A stretch of 64,000 nt of DNA from Paenibacillus lactis (lineage in GTDB: Bacteria > Bacillota > Bacilli > Paenibacillales > Paenibacillaceae). Location: contig NZ_JAGGKI010000001.1 of the NCBI RefSeq assembly GCF_017873605.1, forward strand, positions 434,001 to 498,000, written 5' to 3'. The notes below the pieces were generated by a model. It had not been told where the DNA came from. It was given only the letters and a program-made list of their open reading frames with translations, and did no database searches. Shown one piece after another: positions 1 through 8,036 of this stretch. Each line of letters opens with the position of its first letter. Position 1 is the stretch's first letter. Made by a program: the position numbers and the translations under genes.

Positions 1-254
1 CCTTGCATCTTGCCAAGCTGCTGGGCCCGCGCGGAATTACGGTGAACGCGGTGCTTCCAGGGATTGTGGACACCGACGTGAATGCATCCTGGCTGCACAC
101 GCCGGAAGGACAACAGCATGCCGCGGAGATGTCCGCGCTTGGCCGAATCGGCCAACCGTCCGATATTGCGGATGTCGTGGCGTTTCTTGCATCAAGCGAC
201 GGGCGCTGGGTAACGGGACAAATGGTTGACGCAACCGGCGGTTCTCATCTGTAA
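1..254 (+). CDS. SDR family oxidoreductase, C-terminal part (5' end outside window)
   Basis: This is the last 83 or so residues of a short-chain dehydrogenase/reductase, an NAD(P)-dependent oxidoreductase of the Rossmann fold. Visible family marks are GPRGITVNAVLPGIVDTD, which follows the catalytic Tyr-Lys region, then GRIGQPSDIADVVAFLAS and the C-terminal end VTGQMVDATGG. The nucleotide-binding glycine motif and the active-site Ser-Tyr-Lys lie upstream of the window, so neither substrate nor start can be judged. A hairpin follows the stop. The family call is firm and the substrate is unknown. Confidence 0.88.
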   Translation, partial: LHLAKLLGPRGITVNAVLPGIVDTDVNASWLHTPEGQQHAAEMSALGRIGQPSDIADVVAFLASSDGRWVTGQMVDATGGSHL

Positions 255-262
255 CTGTGAAG

Positions 263-307
263 AAGGGCTATCCTTGCTCGGCAGTAACGCCAAGAAGGAT
301 AGCCCTT
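263..307. terminator. hairpin between convergent genes
   Basis: The arms AAGGGCTATCCTT and AAGGATAGCCCTT are perfectly complementary over 13 bp with a 19-nt loop. The element lies between the SDR gene and the converging sigma-factor gene and could end both transcripts. Neither side has a long T run, so its terminator strength is uncertain. Confidence 0.6.
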
Positions 308-370
308 ATGCTATATTCTGCTGTTAATTGGATCTGTTAGTATGCTGCTCAATCAAGGTAGCTCTTTCCC

Positions 371-1963
371 TCAATTCGTTGTTCCATCGGATTCGCCCAT
401 CCGCACAACCGACTTTCGCTCCGGGTCCCAGCGTAGTGACAGAGCCTCACCTTGCACATGCAGGCCTCCCACCCATTTGTCGATGATACCGGTGCGGGCA
501 TCGCCGGCCTTTCCGGCTAATACCTCCCGGCCCAGATTCGTGACTTGCAGGACCCGATCTTGGAAATGCGGGGCGGCCTGCTTGAAGTCCGGAAACGGTG
601 CTGTGCCATCAGTAACCAGCAGCGGGTCCGGCCCCTCCGTCAGCTTCGCAAGGTAAAACCAGAATTCCAGGTCCCCCATGCCGAGCATATGGAGCTGATC
701 TCCTACCCTTCGGAACAACTTATACGGCTGATGAACTCCATCCGCTACAGCCTCTAACGTCGTCTGCTCGATGATTCCGAGCCCATTGCCCACAGAGGGC
801 AGCCGGGCAAGATGGGCCTCGAATGCATCCCTTGCAAAAGGCAGCGCCGAGGAATCCACCTCCAGCATGCGCTGATGTTGCTCCGGCCGATCCGAGGTAT
901 AGGCTTCCCACAACATGCTGCCGAGTGCAAGCTCGTCTTCTCCGATCGCGTGCCATGTGCCCGATAAAGTCTCGAGCTGCTCGGTGCTGAGCTGCCCCAG
1001 CCCGCGAAAAAGCTCAATGCCCGGGTAGGCGCCAATGCACAGCAGGCTCAGCTTCGTATTTCCCAATGACTGCTCCTTAAACCAATGCAGCAAATAGGAC
1101 AGCATGGTCTGGTCAAACAGGTCATGCTCAAACCAGAGCACGATTTCATCATATTTATGAAAATCTCGAAGCTTCCTCTCCTGCGACTCGCAGGTCTCGA
1201 TATATTCCTTCTCCGGAATCCCGAGCGTTTGCTCCAAATAGCGAGCCCTCGTTCTGCGATTATCCGGCTCGTCCATCCTCGGAAAGACCGGACCAAACGA
1301 ATAAAGCTCTCTCCACACCAGGATATCTCCTTGAATGTTCCCTTGCTTCAGCTTATCCCCCACTGAATCTCCGTTGACAATATGCAGCATACGCCTGCCT
1401 CCCTCATATAGATCGGTGAACACCGATACAAAGTCGGCTACATGAAGCGTGTTCTTCAGCTTCCGCCGGGCATCAAAGAGCCGCTTCTTCAAAGCTGCCA
1501 GAGATATATCCAGATATTGCGAAATCTCCTGCAGGCTGTAGCCTTGAAAATAATAGAGCTGAACCGCAATCCGCATGCCCGGCGGCAAATCCGCGATCGT
1601 GGCATGCAGCTGGCCGATCAATTCTTTCTTTTCCACAACCGTCTCCAGGCTCCGCTGGTCGCCAGCCGGCAATTCCATCTCGTGCAGCGGTAACGTCTGC
1701 AGCTGCTTGCGGCGCAGGTCCCTGTAGCACTGCCGCTCAACAATCACTTTGAACCATCCGGGAAAACGCCGGGGATCCTGCAGCTTATGCAGATTTGCAA
1801 AAGCCTCCGTAAAGGCCTCCTGCACGGCATCCTCCGCCGAGTGGGGATCCTGCAATTTATCGTAGGCTACGGCCAGCGCCATTCCGGTATAATGCCGGAC
1901 CAGGCTTTCCTGAGCCTCCGCACTGCCCTGCCGGGCTTCCTCTATCCACTGAAGCACGTTCAT
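371..1963 (-). CDS. ECF-type RNA polymerase sigma factor fused to DUF1835/DUF3658-like domain
   Basis: This is a 530-residue two-part protein. Residues 1-165 are a sigma-70 family factor: region 2 contains DPHSAEDAVQEAFTEAF, and region 4 contains LPPGMRIAVQLYYFQGYSL followed by EISQYLDISLAALKKRLF. From about residue 192 the sequence MLHIVNGDSVGDKLK begins a DUF1835-like domain (GDILVWRELYSFGP, WFEHDLFDQ), followed by a DUF3658-like tail with LFRRVGDQL and FYLAKLTEG. These domains usually occur in a separate protein, so the fusion is notable. The reading frame is continuous with no frameshift. The ATG follows AAAGGAGG. No anti-sigma gene is adjacent. The role of the C-terminal half is unknown; it may sense a ligand or partner. 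Confidence 0.85.
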   Translation of the reverse strand: MNVLQWIEEARQGSAEAQESLVRHYTGMALAVAYDKLQDPHSAEDAVQEAFTEAFANLHKLQDPRRFPGWFKVIVERQCYRDLRRKQLQTLPLHEMELPAGDQRSLETVVEKKELIGQLHATIADLPPGMRIAVQLYYFQGYSLQEISQYLDISLAALKKRLFDARRKLKNTLHVADFVSVFTDLYEGGRRMLHIVNGDSVGDKLKQGNIQGDILVWRELYSFGPVFPRMDEPDNRRTRARYLEQTLGIPEKEYIETCESQERKLRDFHKYDEIVLWFEHDLFDQTMLSYLLHWFKEQSLGNTKLSLLCIGAYPGIELFRGLGQLSTEQLETLSGTWHAIGEDELALGSMLWEAYTSDRPEQHQRMLEVDSSALPFARDAFEAHLARLPSVGNGLGIIEQTTLEAVADGVHQPYKLFRRVGDQLHMLGMGDLEFWFYLAKLTEGPDPLLVTDGTAPFPDFKQAAPHFQDRVLQVTNLGREVLAGKAGDARTGIIDKWVGGLHVQGEALSLRWDPERKSVVRMGESDGTTN

Positions 1964-2029
1964 CTAACCCTCCTTTCCCGGTGTCTCTATCCCTTAAGTG
2001 CCGATCTGAATGAAAAAGGTTACCTTCCT

Positions 2030-3031
2030 TCAAGAAATTATCGTCTGAACCGGATGGATGATCGATCGGAAATTCTCCATCGCCTTCGCCGGCGCTTCCG
2101 AAATACGGTTCCAATGGTGATAGAAGCTGCATGGAAATTTAAACAGATGGCCGAAGTCCCAGTCGATCGCAGCTCCGTCAATGCCCGCCCAGTACTCCGG
2201 CTGATGCGGCAGCCAGACCGATCTTGGAGCCTCCGCGAGAGGCAGCCGATCCACCGGGGATATGAGCCGGATCGGTTCCGCAGGGTCCAGCCGGCGGCTG
2301 GCACGGAGCACCTTCACGATTTTGAGCAAGCCCGGCAAGCCTCTATGGAAGTAAGTATGGTGGCCTAAATCGTACAACAGGTTTAAGGCATGGGAATAGG
2401 TCAGCATATGCCCCAGCAAGTCATGATGGGCTTCCGCGCGGTAGATCACCGAATAAGCGGCCAGTTCGTTCAAAATAAAAGCCGCCAGCTGATCGCCGTC
2501 CGTTATTTCAGGTATCCCGTCAAGCTCATCCAGAGTCAGCCGTTTAACCTCGGCTGCTGAATATCCGATCCAGGACCTTCCCGGGATCGTCTTCGCGAAA
2601 GAGCCAATTAATTCCGCAATATCGGCAGCTTCATGCCGTAGACCGCCTCCAAGCTCATGGAGTGCAGCCAGGCTTATTGCGGAATAGATCACGTTGTGAC
2701 CTACCCAGTGCAAGCCATCAATCGTAGCGTCCAGGGCCGCGAGAATCCGTGCTTCCGCGTCTTTCACGCTTATGCTGTCCTCTGCCGCCGCCCTTCCCGG
2801 CTGCAAGTATTTGCCGACCATCCTCTGATTCTCCACCGCCACGGCCTCTTCAACCTTCCCGGTCAACCGGTTTGCCTTTGCAAAAAAATAACCCGCAATC
2901 GCGGCCGCTCCGTAATGGGCCTGCCAAATATCCCCCGTTTGCCGTCTGCACTGCGACAGTATGGTTAATCCGTCAGCGAGAATCGCCGTATCCTGATCCC
3001 TCAACATGAATTCCCCCATAACGCTTGACAT
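2030..3031 (-). CDS. hypothetical protein, about 333 aa
   Basis: I do not recognise a family. The product looks soluble, with no signal peptide or membrane helix. It is rich in alpha-helix-forming residues and has scattered His and aromatic residues (GLHWVGHNVIYSAISL, EAHHDLLGHMLTYSHALNL, LGHHTYFHRGL). The His-rich middle could bind metal, but that is speculation. The start is ambiguous: the ATG at 3031 has AGGTG 8 nt upstream, while the ATG at 3007 has a GGGGG run 5 nt upstream and would give 325 residues. It sits alone, upstream of and transcribed in the same direction as the sigma-factor gene, with 66 nt between them, so co-transcription is possible. Confidence 0.75.
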   Translation of the reverse strand: MSSVMGEFMLRDQDTAILADGLTILSQCRRQTGDIWQAHYGAAAIAGYFFAKANRLTGKVEEAVAVENQRMVGKYLQPGRAAAEDSISVKDAEARILAALDATIDGLHWVGHNVIYSAISLAALHELGGGLRHEAADIAELIGSFAKTIPGRSWIGYSAAEVKRLTLDELDGIPEITDGDQLAAFILNELAAYSVIYRAEAHHDLLGHMLTYSHALNLLYDLGHHTYFHRGLPGLLKIVKVLRASRRLDPAEPIRLISPVDRLPLAEAPRSVWLPHQPEYWAGIDGAAIDWDFGHLFKFPCSFYHHWNRISEAPAKAMENFRSIIHPVQTIIS

Positions 3032-3104
3032 TAACCTAACACCTGTGTGATGATACTCATCAAATCATCTTGTTCTCTCTTCTCATTCGAAAAAGAGCTG
3101 CGCA

Positions 3105-3435
3105 GATGATTTCAAGAACAACATACCACACGGCTAGGAGAAGAAATAGTAGCTTATCTTTCGAGGTCCAAGCGAACCGGCGAATGGTGCGAGGCCCGGT
3201 ACCCCGGAATAAGTGAATGGATCTTCTCGCTTCAACCCGAACCTTCGGCTAATGCCGGGGCAGTAGGCCTTGACGGCTCTCCTCCGTTATCATGGGAGAT
3301 ATGACAGGAAGCATGGCGTTGTCCCCCTTCCCCATTCCTCCCGTGTCATGGATAAGAGCGGCTGTACGGTCGAATTCGGGTGGTACCGCGGAGTTACACT
3401 TCGTCCCATAGAGGGATGAGGTGTTTTTGTGTTGT
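3105..3435 (+). promoter_or_regulatory. T-box leader (tryptophan-responsive) of trpS
   Basis: The leader upstream of trpS carries the diagnostic T-box sequence GGGTGGTACCGCGG (3378-3391), whose TGGTACC part pairs with the NCCA end of uncharged tRNA. Downstream, TCGTCCC and GGGATGA form a terminator stem followed by GTGTTTTTG. A candidate specifier triplet TGG (Trp) lies at 3218-3220 in the stem I region, in the context GAATGGA. Family knowledge: uncharged tRNA-Trp binding stabilises the antiterminator and allows transcription into the synthetase gene. The T-box core is certain; the specifier position is inferred. Confidence 0.9.
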
Positions 3436-3459
3436 TCGCAAACGATCAGGAGGTGTGTT

Positions 3460-4443
3460 ATGAAACGATTATTGTCTGGCATTAAGCCAAGCGGGGATTT
3501 GAATATTGGCGGGTATGGAGGCGCGCTCCGTCAATATGTGAAGCTGCAGCATGAGTATGACTCCTATTTCTTTGTGCCGGATCTGCATGCAGTGACCGTC
3601 TATCAGGATCCCAAGGAGCTGCATCAGCGCTCGCGGGACATTGCCGCGCTGTATATCGCATCGGGGATCGATCCCGATAAAGCGACGATTTTTCTGCAAT
3701 CGCAGGTCCCTGAACATGCCCAGCTGGGATGGTTGCTGGAGACGCAGGCGCATTTCGGCGAATTAAAGCGGATGACCCAGTTCAAGGAGAAATCCGCCGG
3801 GCAGGATACGGTTAGCTCTGCCCTGTTCACGTATCCGGTCCTGATGGCTGCCGATGTGCTGCTCTATCAGGCAACGCATGTGCCGGTCGGTGACGATCAG
3901 AAGCAGCATCTGGAGTTGACCCGCGATGTGGCCGAGCGGTTCAATAACCGGTATGGCCGCACGTTTACGATGCCCGAGCCGATCATTCAGGATATTGGCT
4001 CCCGCGTCATGGGCCTTGACGATCCGTCCAAGAAAATGAGCAAGAGCAATCCGAATAGAAATAGCTGCATCCACATGATGGATACGCCAGAGGATATCCG
4101 CAAGAAATTCTCCAAGGCCGTTACCGACTCGGACGGACAGGTCCGGTACGACTGGGAGAATAAGCCGGCGGTCAGCAATCTGATCGAAATTTATTCCGTA
4201 TTCTCCGAGGAGGAAATCCCCTTCATCGAGAAACGGTATGAGGGCCAAGGATACGGTACGTTCAAGAAAGAATTGGCCGAAGTGGTCATCGAGAAACTTC
4301 AACCGATCCAGGAGAAGTTCCATCAAATCGTGAATTCCTCCGAGCTTGATCGCATTTTGATGGACGGAGCGAAGCGTGCTTCCGAAACCGCCGGCACAAC
4401 ACTGCTTGCCGCCAAGAAAGCAATGGGATTCGTCACGTTCTGA
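3460..4443 (+). CDS. trpS: tryptophanyl-tRNA synthetase
   Basis: A class I aminoacyl-tRNA synthetase of 327 residues that charges tRNA-Trp. The ATG at 3460 is chosen because CAGGAGGTG precedes it; an upstream in-frame GTG lies inside the T-box terminator. The N-terminus has SGIKPSGDLNIGGYGGA, the HIGH-equivalent PSGxxxxG motif. VGDDQKQHLELTRD is typical of TrpRS, and KKMSKSNPN is the KMSKS loop that binds ATP. Length matches the bacterial family (about 330). It stands alone as a single-gene unit under T-box control. Nothing is missing or unusual. Confidence 0.97.
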   Translation: MKRLLSGIKPSGDLNIGGYGGALRQYVKLQHEYDSYFFVPDLHAVTVYQDPKELHQRSRDIAALYIASGIDPDKATIFLQSQVPEHAQLGWLLETQAHFGELKRMTQFKEKSAGQDTVSSALFTYPVLMAADVLLYQATHVPVGDDQKQHLELTRDVAERFNNRYGRTFTMPEPIIQDIGSRVMGLDDPSKKMSKSNPNRNSCIHMMDTPEDIRKKFSKAVTDSDGQVRYDWENKPAVSNLIEIYSVFSEEEIPFIEKRYEGQGYGTFKKELAEVVIEKLQPIQEKFHQIVNSSELDRILMDGAKRASETAGTTLLAAKKAMGFVTF

Positions 4444-4450
4444 AAGCACC

Positions 4451-4511
4451 GCAGGGCGTCCCCTTGGTATCTGCATCCTGCTATTAGGATTGAGATCAAG
4501 GGGCGCCCTGC
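4451..4511. terminator. long imperfect inverted repeat after trpS
   Basis: The left arm GCAGGGCGTCCCCTTG and right arm CAAGGGGCGCCCTGC pair over 15 bp with one bulged base and a loop of about 30 nt. It lies between trpS and the converging permease gene. No clear T run follows on either strand, so it may be a weak or bidirectional terminator. Confidence 0.5.
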
Positions 4512-4638
4512 ACCATTCATCCATTACATCGTGCCTTATCCACCGTCAATAACCTCTTATGAAGGTCCACTCCGTAATCCAGTAATCCATCGTACAGTTT
4601 CCTTTCCATGTGCTATTTCGGGCGCTCATCCACTTATG

Positions 4639-5817
4639 TTACGATGCCGCAACCGACTTTCCTTTATCCGAGCGTTTTCCCTTCTTCACCACCGAAGCTA
4701 AGTGCAATACCAAGAAACCGCCGGCGATCGCCCATAGTACCGTATGATTTGCCGTTGCGGATGCCGATCCGTCAAAATACATCACATCCCGAAGCGCCGA
4801 AGCGGCAAAGCGCAGGGGGGTCCACGAGTACAGCCAATCCTGCGTGGCCTGCGGCAGAAACTCCGGCGCCATATTGAGAAGCGGCATCGAGAAGAACATC
4901 AGGAGCACCAGGATCCCCATCGCCGGAAGTCCGAGCCAGTTAAGCAGCGTGGACTGCAGGAGGAAAAAGGCAGACCCGGCCAGCCACAGCATCAGCCACA
5001 CGTTGCCCCCGTTCGTTAGCTCCATGCCATACCAGGAGGAAGCCATCCATACCAGGAAACCGGAGGCCAAACCCGCCAGCAGTAAACCAACAGCACCTTG
5101 AAGCACGATCGCGATCCCCCTGCTGCCATCACCAGCTGCTGCTGTCCGAAGCGCCTGGAACAAGGACAAGCTAATAATCAGGCATCCGATCCATAGAATT
5201 TGCGTCAGCAGCCCCGGCGCATTGCCGCTTGCATGATTAGCTCCGACCGGGTGGACAATCTTTTCTTGAACCTCAAACGGGGCAAGAAGAGCCTGTGCTG
5301 TTGTTACGGGCACCAATTCCGCCTGCGCGCCAATCATGGTCAATGCCTGTTTGGATAGCTCGGAGCCTGCCATCTTGAGCACCTGCCCAAGCATCTGCTT
5401 GACCACGGCGGACGCTTGGGCATTCATCCCCTCGTTTACCAGTATGTGAATGACAGCCGGGTTGGGAGCCGGAGACTGAAGGGTCAGCATGCCTGAGCTG
5501 AGATTCTCCGGAAGCACCAGCGCTCCGTAATATTTCTGCGCATCCATCCCTTCTCTCGCTTCCGCCTCCGAAGCTACGATCTCCCACCGAACGGGCAGCT
5601 GCGTGTTTTGCTCCAGCATTCCCTTCATCTTCTCCCCCACAGCAAGCGTCTCCCCGTTCGGAAGCGCTGCAGGCTGATCCAGCACGACCAGCGCCACTGG
5701 CAGAGATTTTGGCTTTGCGCCTACGATCGAGCCCATCATGGCAACGCCGAAGACGGTTAACACCAGAAGGACTGCCAATGCGCCAATCCACAGCATTTTT
5801 TGCCTTAAGAACACCAT
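4639..5817 (-). CDS. YhgE/Pip-type (ABC-2 like) membrane permease
   Basis: The protein has 392 residues, with an N-terminal helix (LWIGALAVLLVLTVFGVAM), a large extracytoplasmic segment of about 180 residues and then five or six membrane helices in the C-terminal half. This arrangement is that of YhgE/Pip and DUF3533 proteins related to ABC-2 permeases. The ATG at 5817 is chosen because GAGGAG lies 8 nt upstream; two GTG codons further up are too close to that site. It is divergent from a TetR regulator at 5994, which probably controls it. The substrate is unknown; such pairs often serve drug or lipid export. No cognate ATPase is adjacent. Confidence 0.75.
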   Translation of the reverse strand: MVFLRQKMLWIGALAVLLVLTVFGVAMMGSIVGAKPKSLPVALVVLDQPAALPNGETLAVGEKMKGMLEQNTQLPVRWEIVASEAEAREGMDAQKYYGALVLPENLSSGMLTLQSPAPNPAVIHILVNEGMNAQASAVVKQMLGQVLKMAGSELSKQALTMIGAQAELVPVTTAQALLAPFEVQEKIVHPVGANHASGNAPGLLTQILWIGCLIISLSLFQALRTAAAGDGSRGIAIVLQGAVGLLLAGLASGFLVWMASSWYGMELTNGGNVWLMLWLAGSAFFLLQSTLLNWLGLPAMGILVLLMFFSMPLLNMAPEFLPQATQDWLYSWTPLRFAASALRDVMYFDGSASATANHTVLWAIAGGFLVLHLASVVKKGKRSDKGKSVAAS

Positions 5818-5915
5818 ATCCACCACTCCTCATTATAATGAACAAACTGTTGATTAATGATCACACCGTTAATTATAATGGGGAAAGAATGCAGTTCAAT
5901 CATCAGCTTTATTCC

Positions 5916-5956
5916 GAGTGTTCATTACTCATCATGTTCAAGATAGGTGTTCATTA
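5916..5956. promoter_or_regulatory. direct repeat GTGTTCATTA, candidate TetR operator
   Basis: GTGTTCATTA occurs at 5918-5927 and again at 5947-5956, 29 bp apart, in the 176-bp region between the divergent permease and TetR genes. The first copy also sits in a small palindrome, GAGTgttcattACTC. The position suits an operator for the adjacent TetR regulator. This is inference from position and repetition only. Confidence 0.4.
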
Positions 5957-5993
5957 ATTGGGATAAATTCATCGGTCAGGGGGAGAACACGCT

Positions 5994-6602
5994 TTGCCTA
6001 GAAAAACGGACCGCAGGCAGATTCGAACGAATCAGCTGCTGCGCAAAACGCTGTTTGAGCTTATGCAGGAGAAGTCCGTCAATGCCATCACCGTGACGGA
6101 TATAACGAGCCGCGCGGATATTAACCGGGGGACGTTCTATCTTCATTACAGGGACGTGCCGGATATGCTGGAGAAGTTGAAGGAAGAAGTGATGGCGGAA
6201 ATCCGCAGCATCGTCCTGGAAATCGACCCGAGGGATACCAGGATTTATGCGGAGAAAGGCGAGCCATATCCGCCCTCCATCCAGATATTCGAGGTGCTCA
6301 TCAAACACGGCGACTTTATCAAAGCCGTCCTCGGGCCTAACGGAGATATGTCTTTCGTGCGTCAATTCCGGCAGTTCATGACCGAGAATATGTACGACAA
6401 GCAGGCCTTTCGAATGGCAGCACAGAATAGCCGGATTCCAAGCGACTATCTGATTGCTTACATGACCTCGGCCAATATCGGGCTGGTCATCCACTGGATC
6501 GAGTCAGGGATGAATCTGTCCGCAGAAGAGATGGGCGCCCTGATGACGCAGCTGATCAATTACGGGCCGCTGATCACATCCGGCATCGTAAGCAAGGCAT
6601 AA
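5994..6602 (+). CDS. TetR/AcrR family transcriptional regulator
   Basis: A one-component repressor of 202 residues. The N-terminal helix-turn-helix is clear: AITVTDITSRADINRGTFY followed by LHYRD, at about residues 33-56. The C-terminal domain is divergent, as usual for ligand-binding parts of the family. The start is a TTG with GGGGGAG 8 nt upstream. It is divergent from the YhgE/Pip-type permease, which is the likely target, and probably also autoregulates through the shared intergenic region. A strong terminator follows. The inducer cannot be predicted. Confidence 0.88.
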   Translation: MPRKTDRRQIRTNQLLRKTLFELMQEKSVNAITVTDITSRADINRGTFYLHYRDVPDMLEKLKEEVMAEIRSIVLEIDPRDTRIYAEKGEPYPPSIQIFEVLIKHGDFIKAVLGPNGDMSFVRQFRQFMTENMYDKQAFRMAAQNSRIPSDYLIAYMTSANIGLVIHWIESGMNLSAEEMGALMTQLINYGPLITSGIVSKA

Positions 6603-6604
6603 CG

Positions 6605-6634
6605 AAGAGGGATCCATTCGCTGGATCCCTCTTT
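6605..6634. terminator. bidirectional rho-independent terminator
   Basis: AAGAGGGATCCA and TGGATCCCTCTT form a perfect 12-bp stem with a 5-nt loop between the convergent TetR and ferredoxin-NADP reductase genes. Flanking A and T residues allow function in both directions. Confidence 0.85.
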
Positions 6635-6655
6635 CATCATACCATGCAGCTGCCG

Positions 6656-7705
6656 CTATTTAATCATCTGCTTCACGAGCTCGCGGTTGCGCTCCTTGAA
6701 CACCTCGTTGTGCGACGATACCATCGCGCTGCGGTGCGCCTCCGGCTCGATAAAGCGCTTGGCGCTGTTGACCGCATTGGCCGCATCCTGGAACGCGCCG
6801 GCAATCAGATGCAGCTTCCCGTCGTAATGCAGAATATCCCCTGCGGCATACAGTCCGGGCACGGAGGATTGGCAGTGTCCGTTCCCGGCAATGTAATAAT
6901 CGTCCACGCGTTCGATCCCAAGCCCGCTGTTCTCAAGCAGGGAAATGTCGCGTTCATAGCCGTGGTTGATAATGACTTCGTCGACCTCAATGACATTTAC
7001 CTCGCCGGTCTTGCTGTTCGTGAGTTCCACCCGCTCGATGGTTTCGTGGTTCTCCGAAGCGATCAGCTTCGTAATCTGCGTATGGAAGAAGCAGCTGGCC
7101 GAGCTGTTCAGCAGCTGCTCGACCTGGGCCTCGTGGCCGCTCAGCTCTTCTTTCCGGTAAGCCAAGTATACCTTCTTCGCGACCGGCTCGAGTTCATTCG
7201 CCCAGTCGATGGCGGAGTTGCCGCCGCCGGATATAATCACGGTCTTATCCTTGAAATGCTGCAGCGATTTGACGGTATAGTTGAGGTTCGACACCTCGAA
7301 CCGTTCGGCTCCTTCAATCTGCAGCTTCTGCGGATTGAGAATGCCCCCGCCAACGGCAACGATGACCGTTCTCGAGAGGTGGGTGCCGGAGTTCGCGGTA
7401 TGTAATTCGAAGATCCCTTCCTCGTTACGGGAAATGGATTCCACCTTCTCATTCAGCAGCACTTCCGGACTGAAGGTCAGGCCCTGCTGAACCATCTGCT
7501 CGATGAGCTTGGCGCCGGTAATCGGAGTCTGGCCTCCGACATCCCATATCATTTTTTCCGGATAGACGTGAACCTTCCCGCCCAGCACCGGCTGGTATTC
7601 AATAATCTTGGTCTTCATTCCGCGAAGCCCGCTGTAGAAAGCCGAATATAAGCCAGCCGGCCCGCCCCCAATAACCGTCACATCAAAAATTTCGTTCCCT
7701 GCCAC
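6656..7705 (-). CDS. ferredoxin/flavodoxin-NADP reductase, type 2 (YumC/YcgT-like)
   Basis: A thioredoxin-reductase-like flavoprotein of 349 residues that moves electrons between NADPH and ferredoxin or flavodoxin. The FAD-binding motif VIGGGPAGLYSAFYSG is at residues 11-26, the NADPH-binding motif IISGGGNSAIDWANEL at about 155, and the second FAD motif YAAGDILHYDGK at about 288. There is no CxxC redox pair, which separates it from thioredoxin reductase. The GTG start follows GGAGGTG. Its promoter carries a Fur box and it diverges from a siderophore importer, matching the iron-regulated YcgT paralogue of Bacillus. Likely job: electron supply for iron release or iron-starvation metabolism. Confidence 0.92.
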   Translation of the reverse strand: MAGNEIFDVTVIGGGPAGLYSAFYSGLRGMKTKIIEYQPVLGGKVHVYPEKMIWDVGGQTPITGAKLIEQMVQQGLTFSPEVLLNEKVESISRNEEGIFELHTANSGTHLSRTVIVAVGGGILNPQKLQIEGAERFEVSNLNYTVKSLQHFKDKTVIISGGGNSAIDWANELEPVAKKVYLAYRKEELSGHEAQVEQLLNSSASCFFHTQITKLIASENHETIERVELTNSKTGEVNVIEVDEVIINHGYERDISLLENSGLGIERVDDYYIAGNGHCQSSVPGLYAAGDILHYDGKLHLIAGAFQDAANAVNSAKRFIEPEAHRSAMVSSHNEVFKERNRELVKQMIK

Positions 7706-7767
7706 GAATTACACCTCCGGGATATATCGGTAAAAGGTTATGTCCATAACCTATACTTGGACGTAAA

Positions 7768-7814
7768 TGATTATCATTATCATTTAGTATACGTTGCCTT
7801 CATTTATTTTACAA
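7768..7814 (-). promoter_or_regulatory. promoter and Fur box of the ferredoxin-NADP reductase gene
   Basis: On the minus strand TTGTAA (7814-7809), a 17-nt spacer and TATACT (7791-7786) form a SigA-type promoter. Just downstream of the -10, at 7768-7782, lies TGATTATCATTATCA, 14 of 15 matches to the Bacillus Fur consensus TGATAATNATTATCA. Fur bound there would block transcription when iron is plentiful. Confidence 0.85.
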
Positions 7815-7945
7815 TCGCGGATTTTATTTTTTTCGTTTTTTTATGATTTTATCTATATATAGTAATCCCATTCGGATTTTAGCTATATATTGAACAATAG
7901 TGTTGTGTGCATGAAAATTATTTAAATATTCCATGAAGATACTTA

Positions 7946-8000
7946 TTGACAAAGAGAGGTCCCCATATTATATTATGGCTGATATTGAGAATCATTATCG
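7946..8000 (+). promoter_or_regulatory. promoter and Fur box of the siderophore importer operon
   Basis: TTGACA (7946-7951), a 17-nt spacer and TATATT (7969-7974) make a near-consensus SigA promoter. TGAGAATCATTATCG at 7986-8000 matches the Fur box at 13 of 15 positions and covers the probable transcription start. The layout mirrors the divergent promoter, so each side of the region has its own operator. Confidence 0.85.
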
Positions 8001-8036
8001 TTTAAAAAGCGAACTTTCCCCAGGAGGTGAACCTAT

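Noticed and set aside
3763..4524. 253-codon open frame antisense to trpS
   Set aside because: Shadow of a highly conserved synthetase; no ribosome site or recognisable motif.
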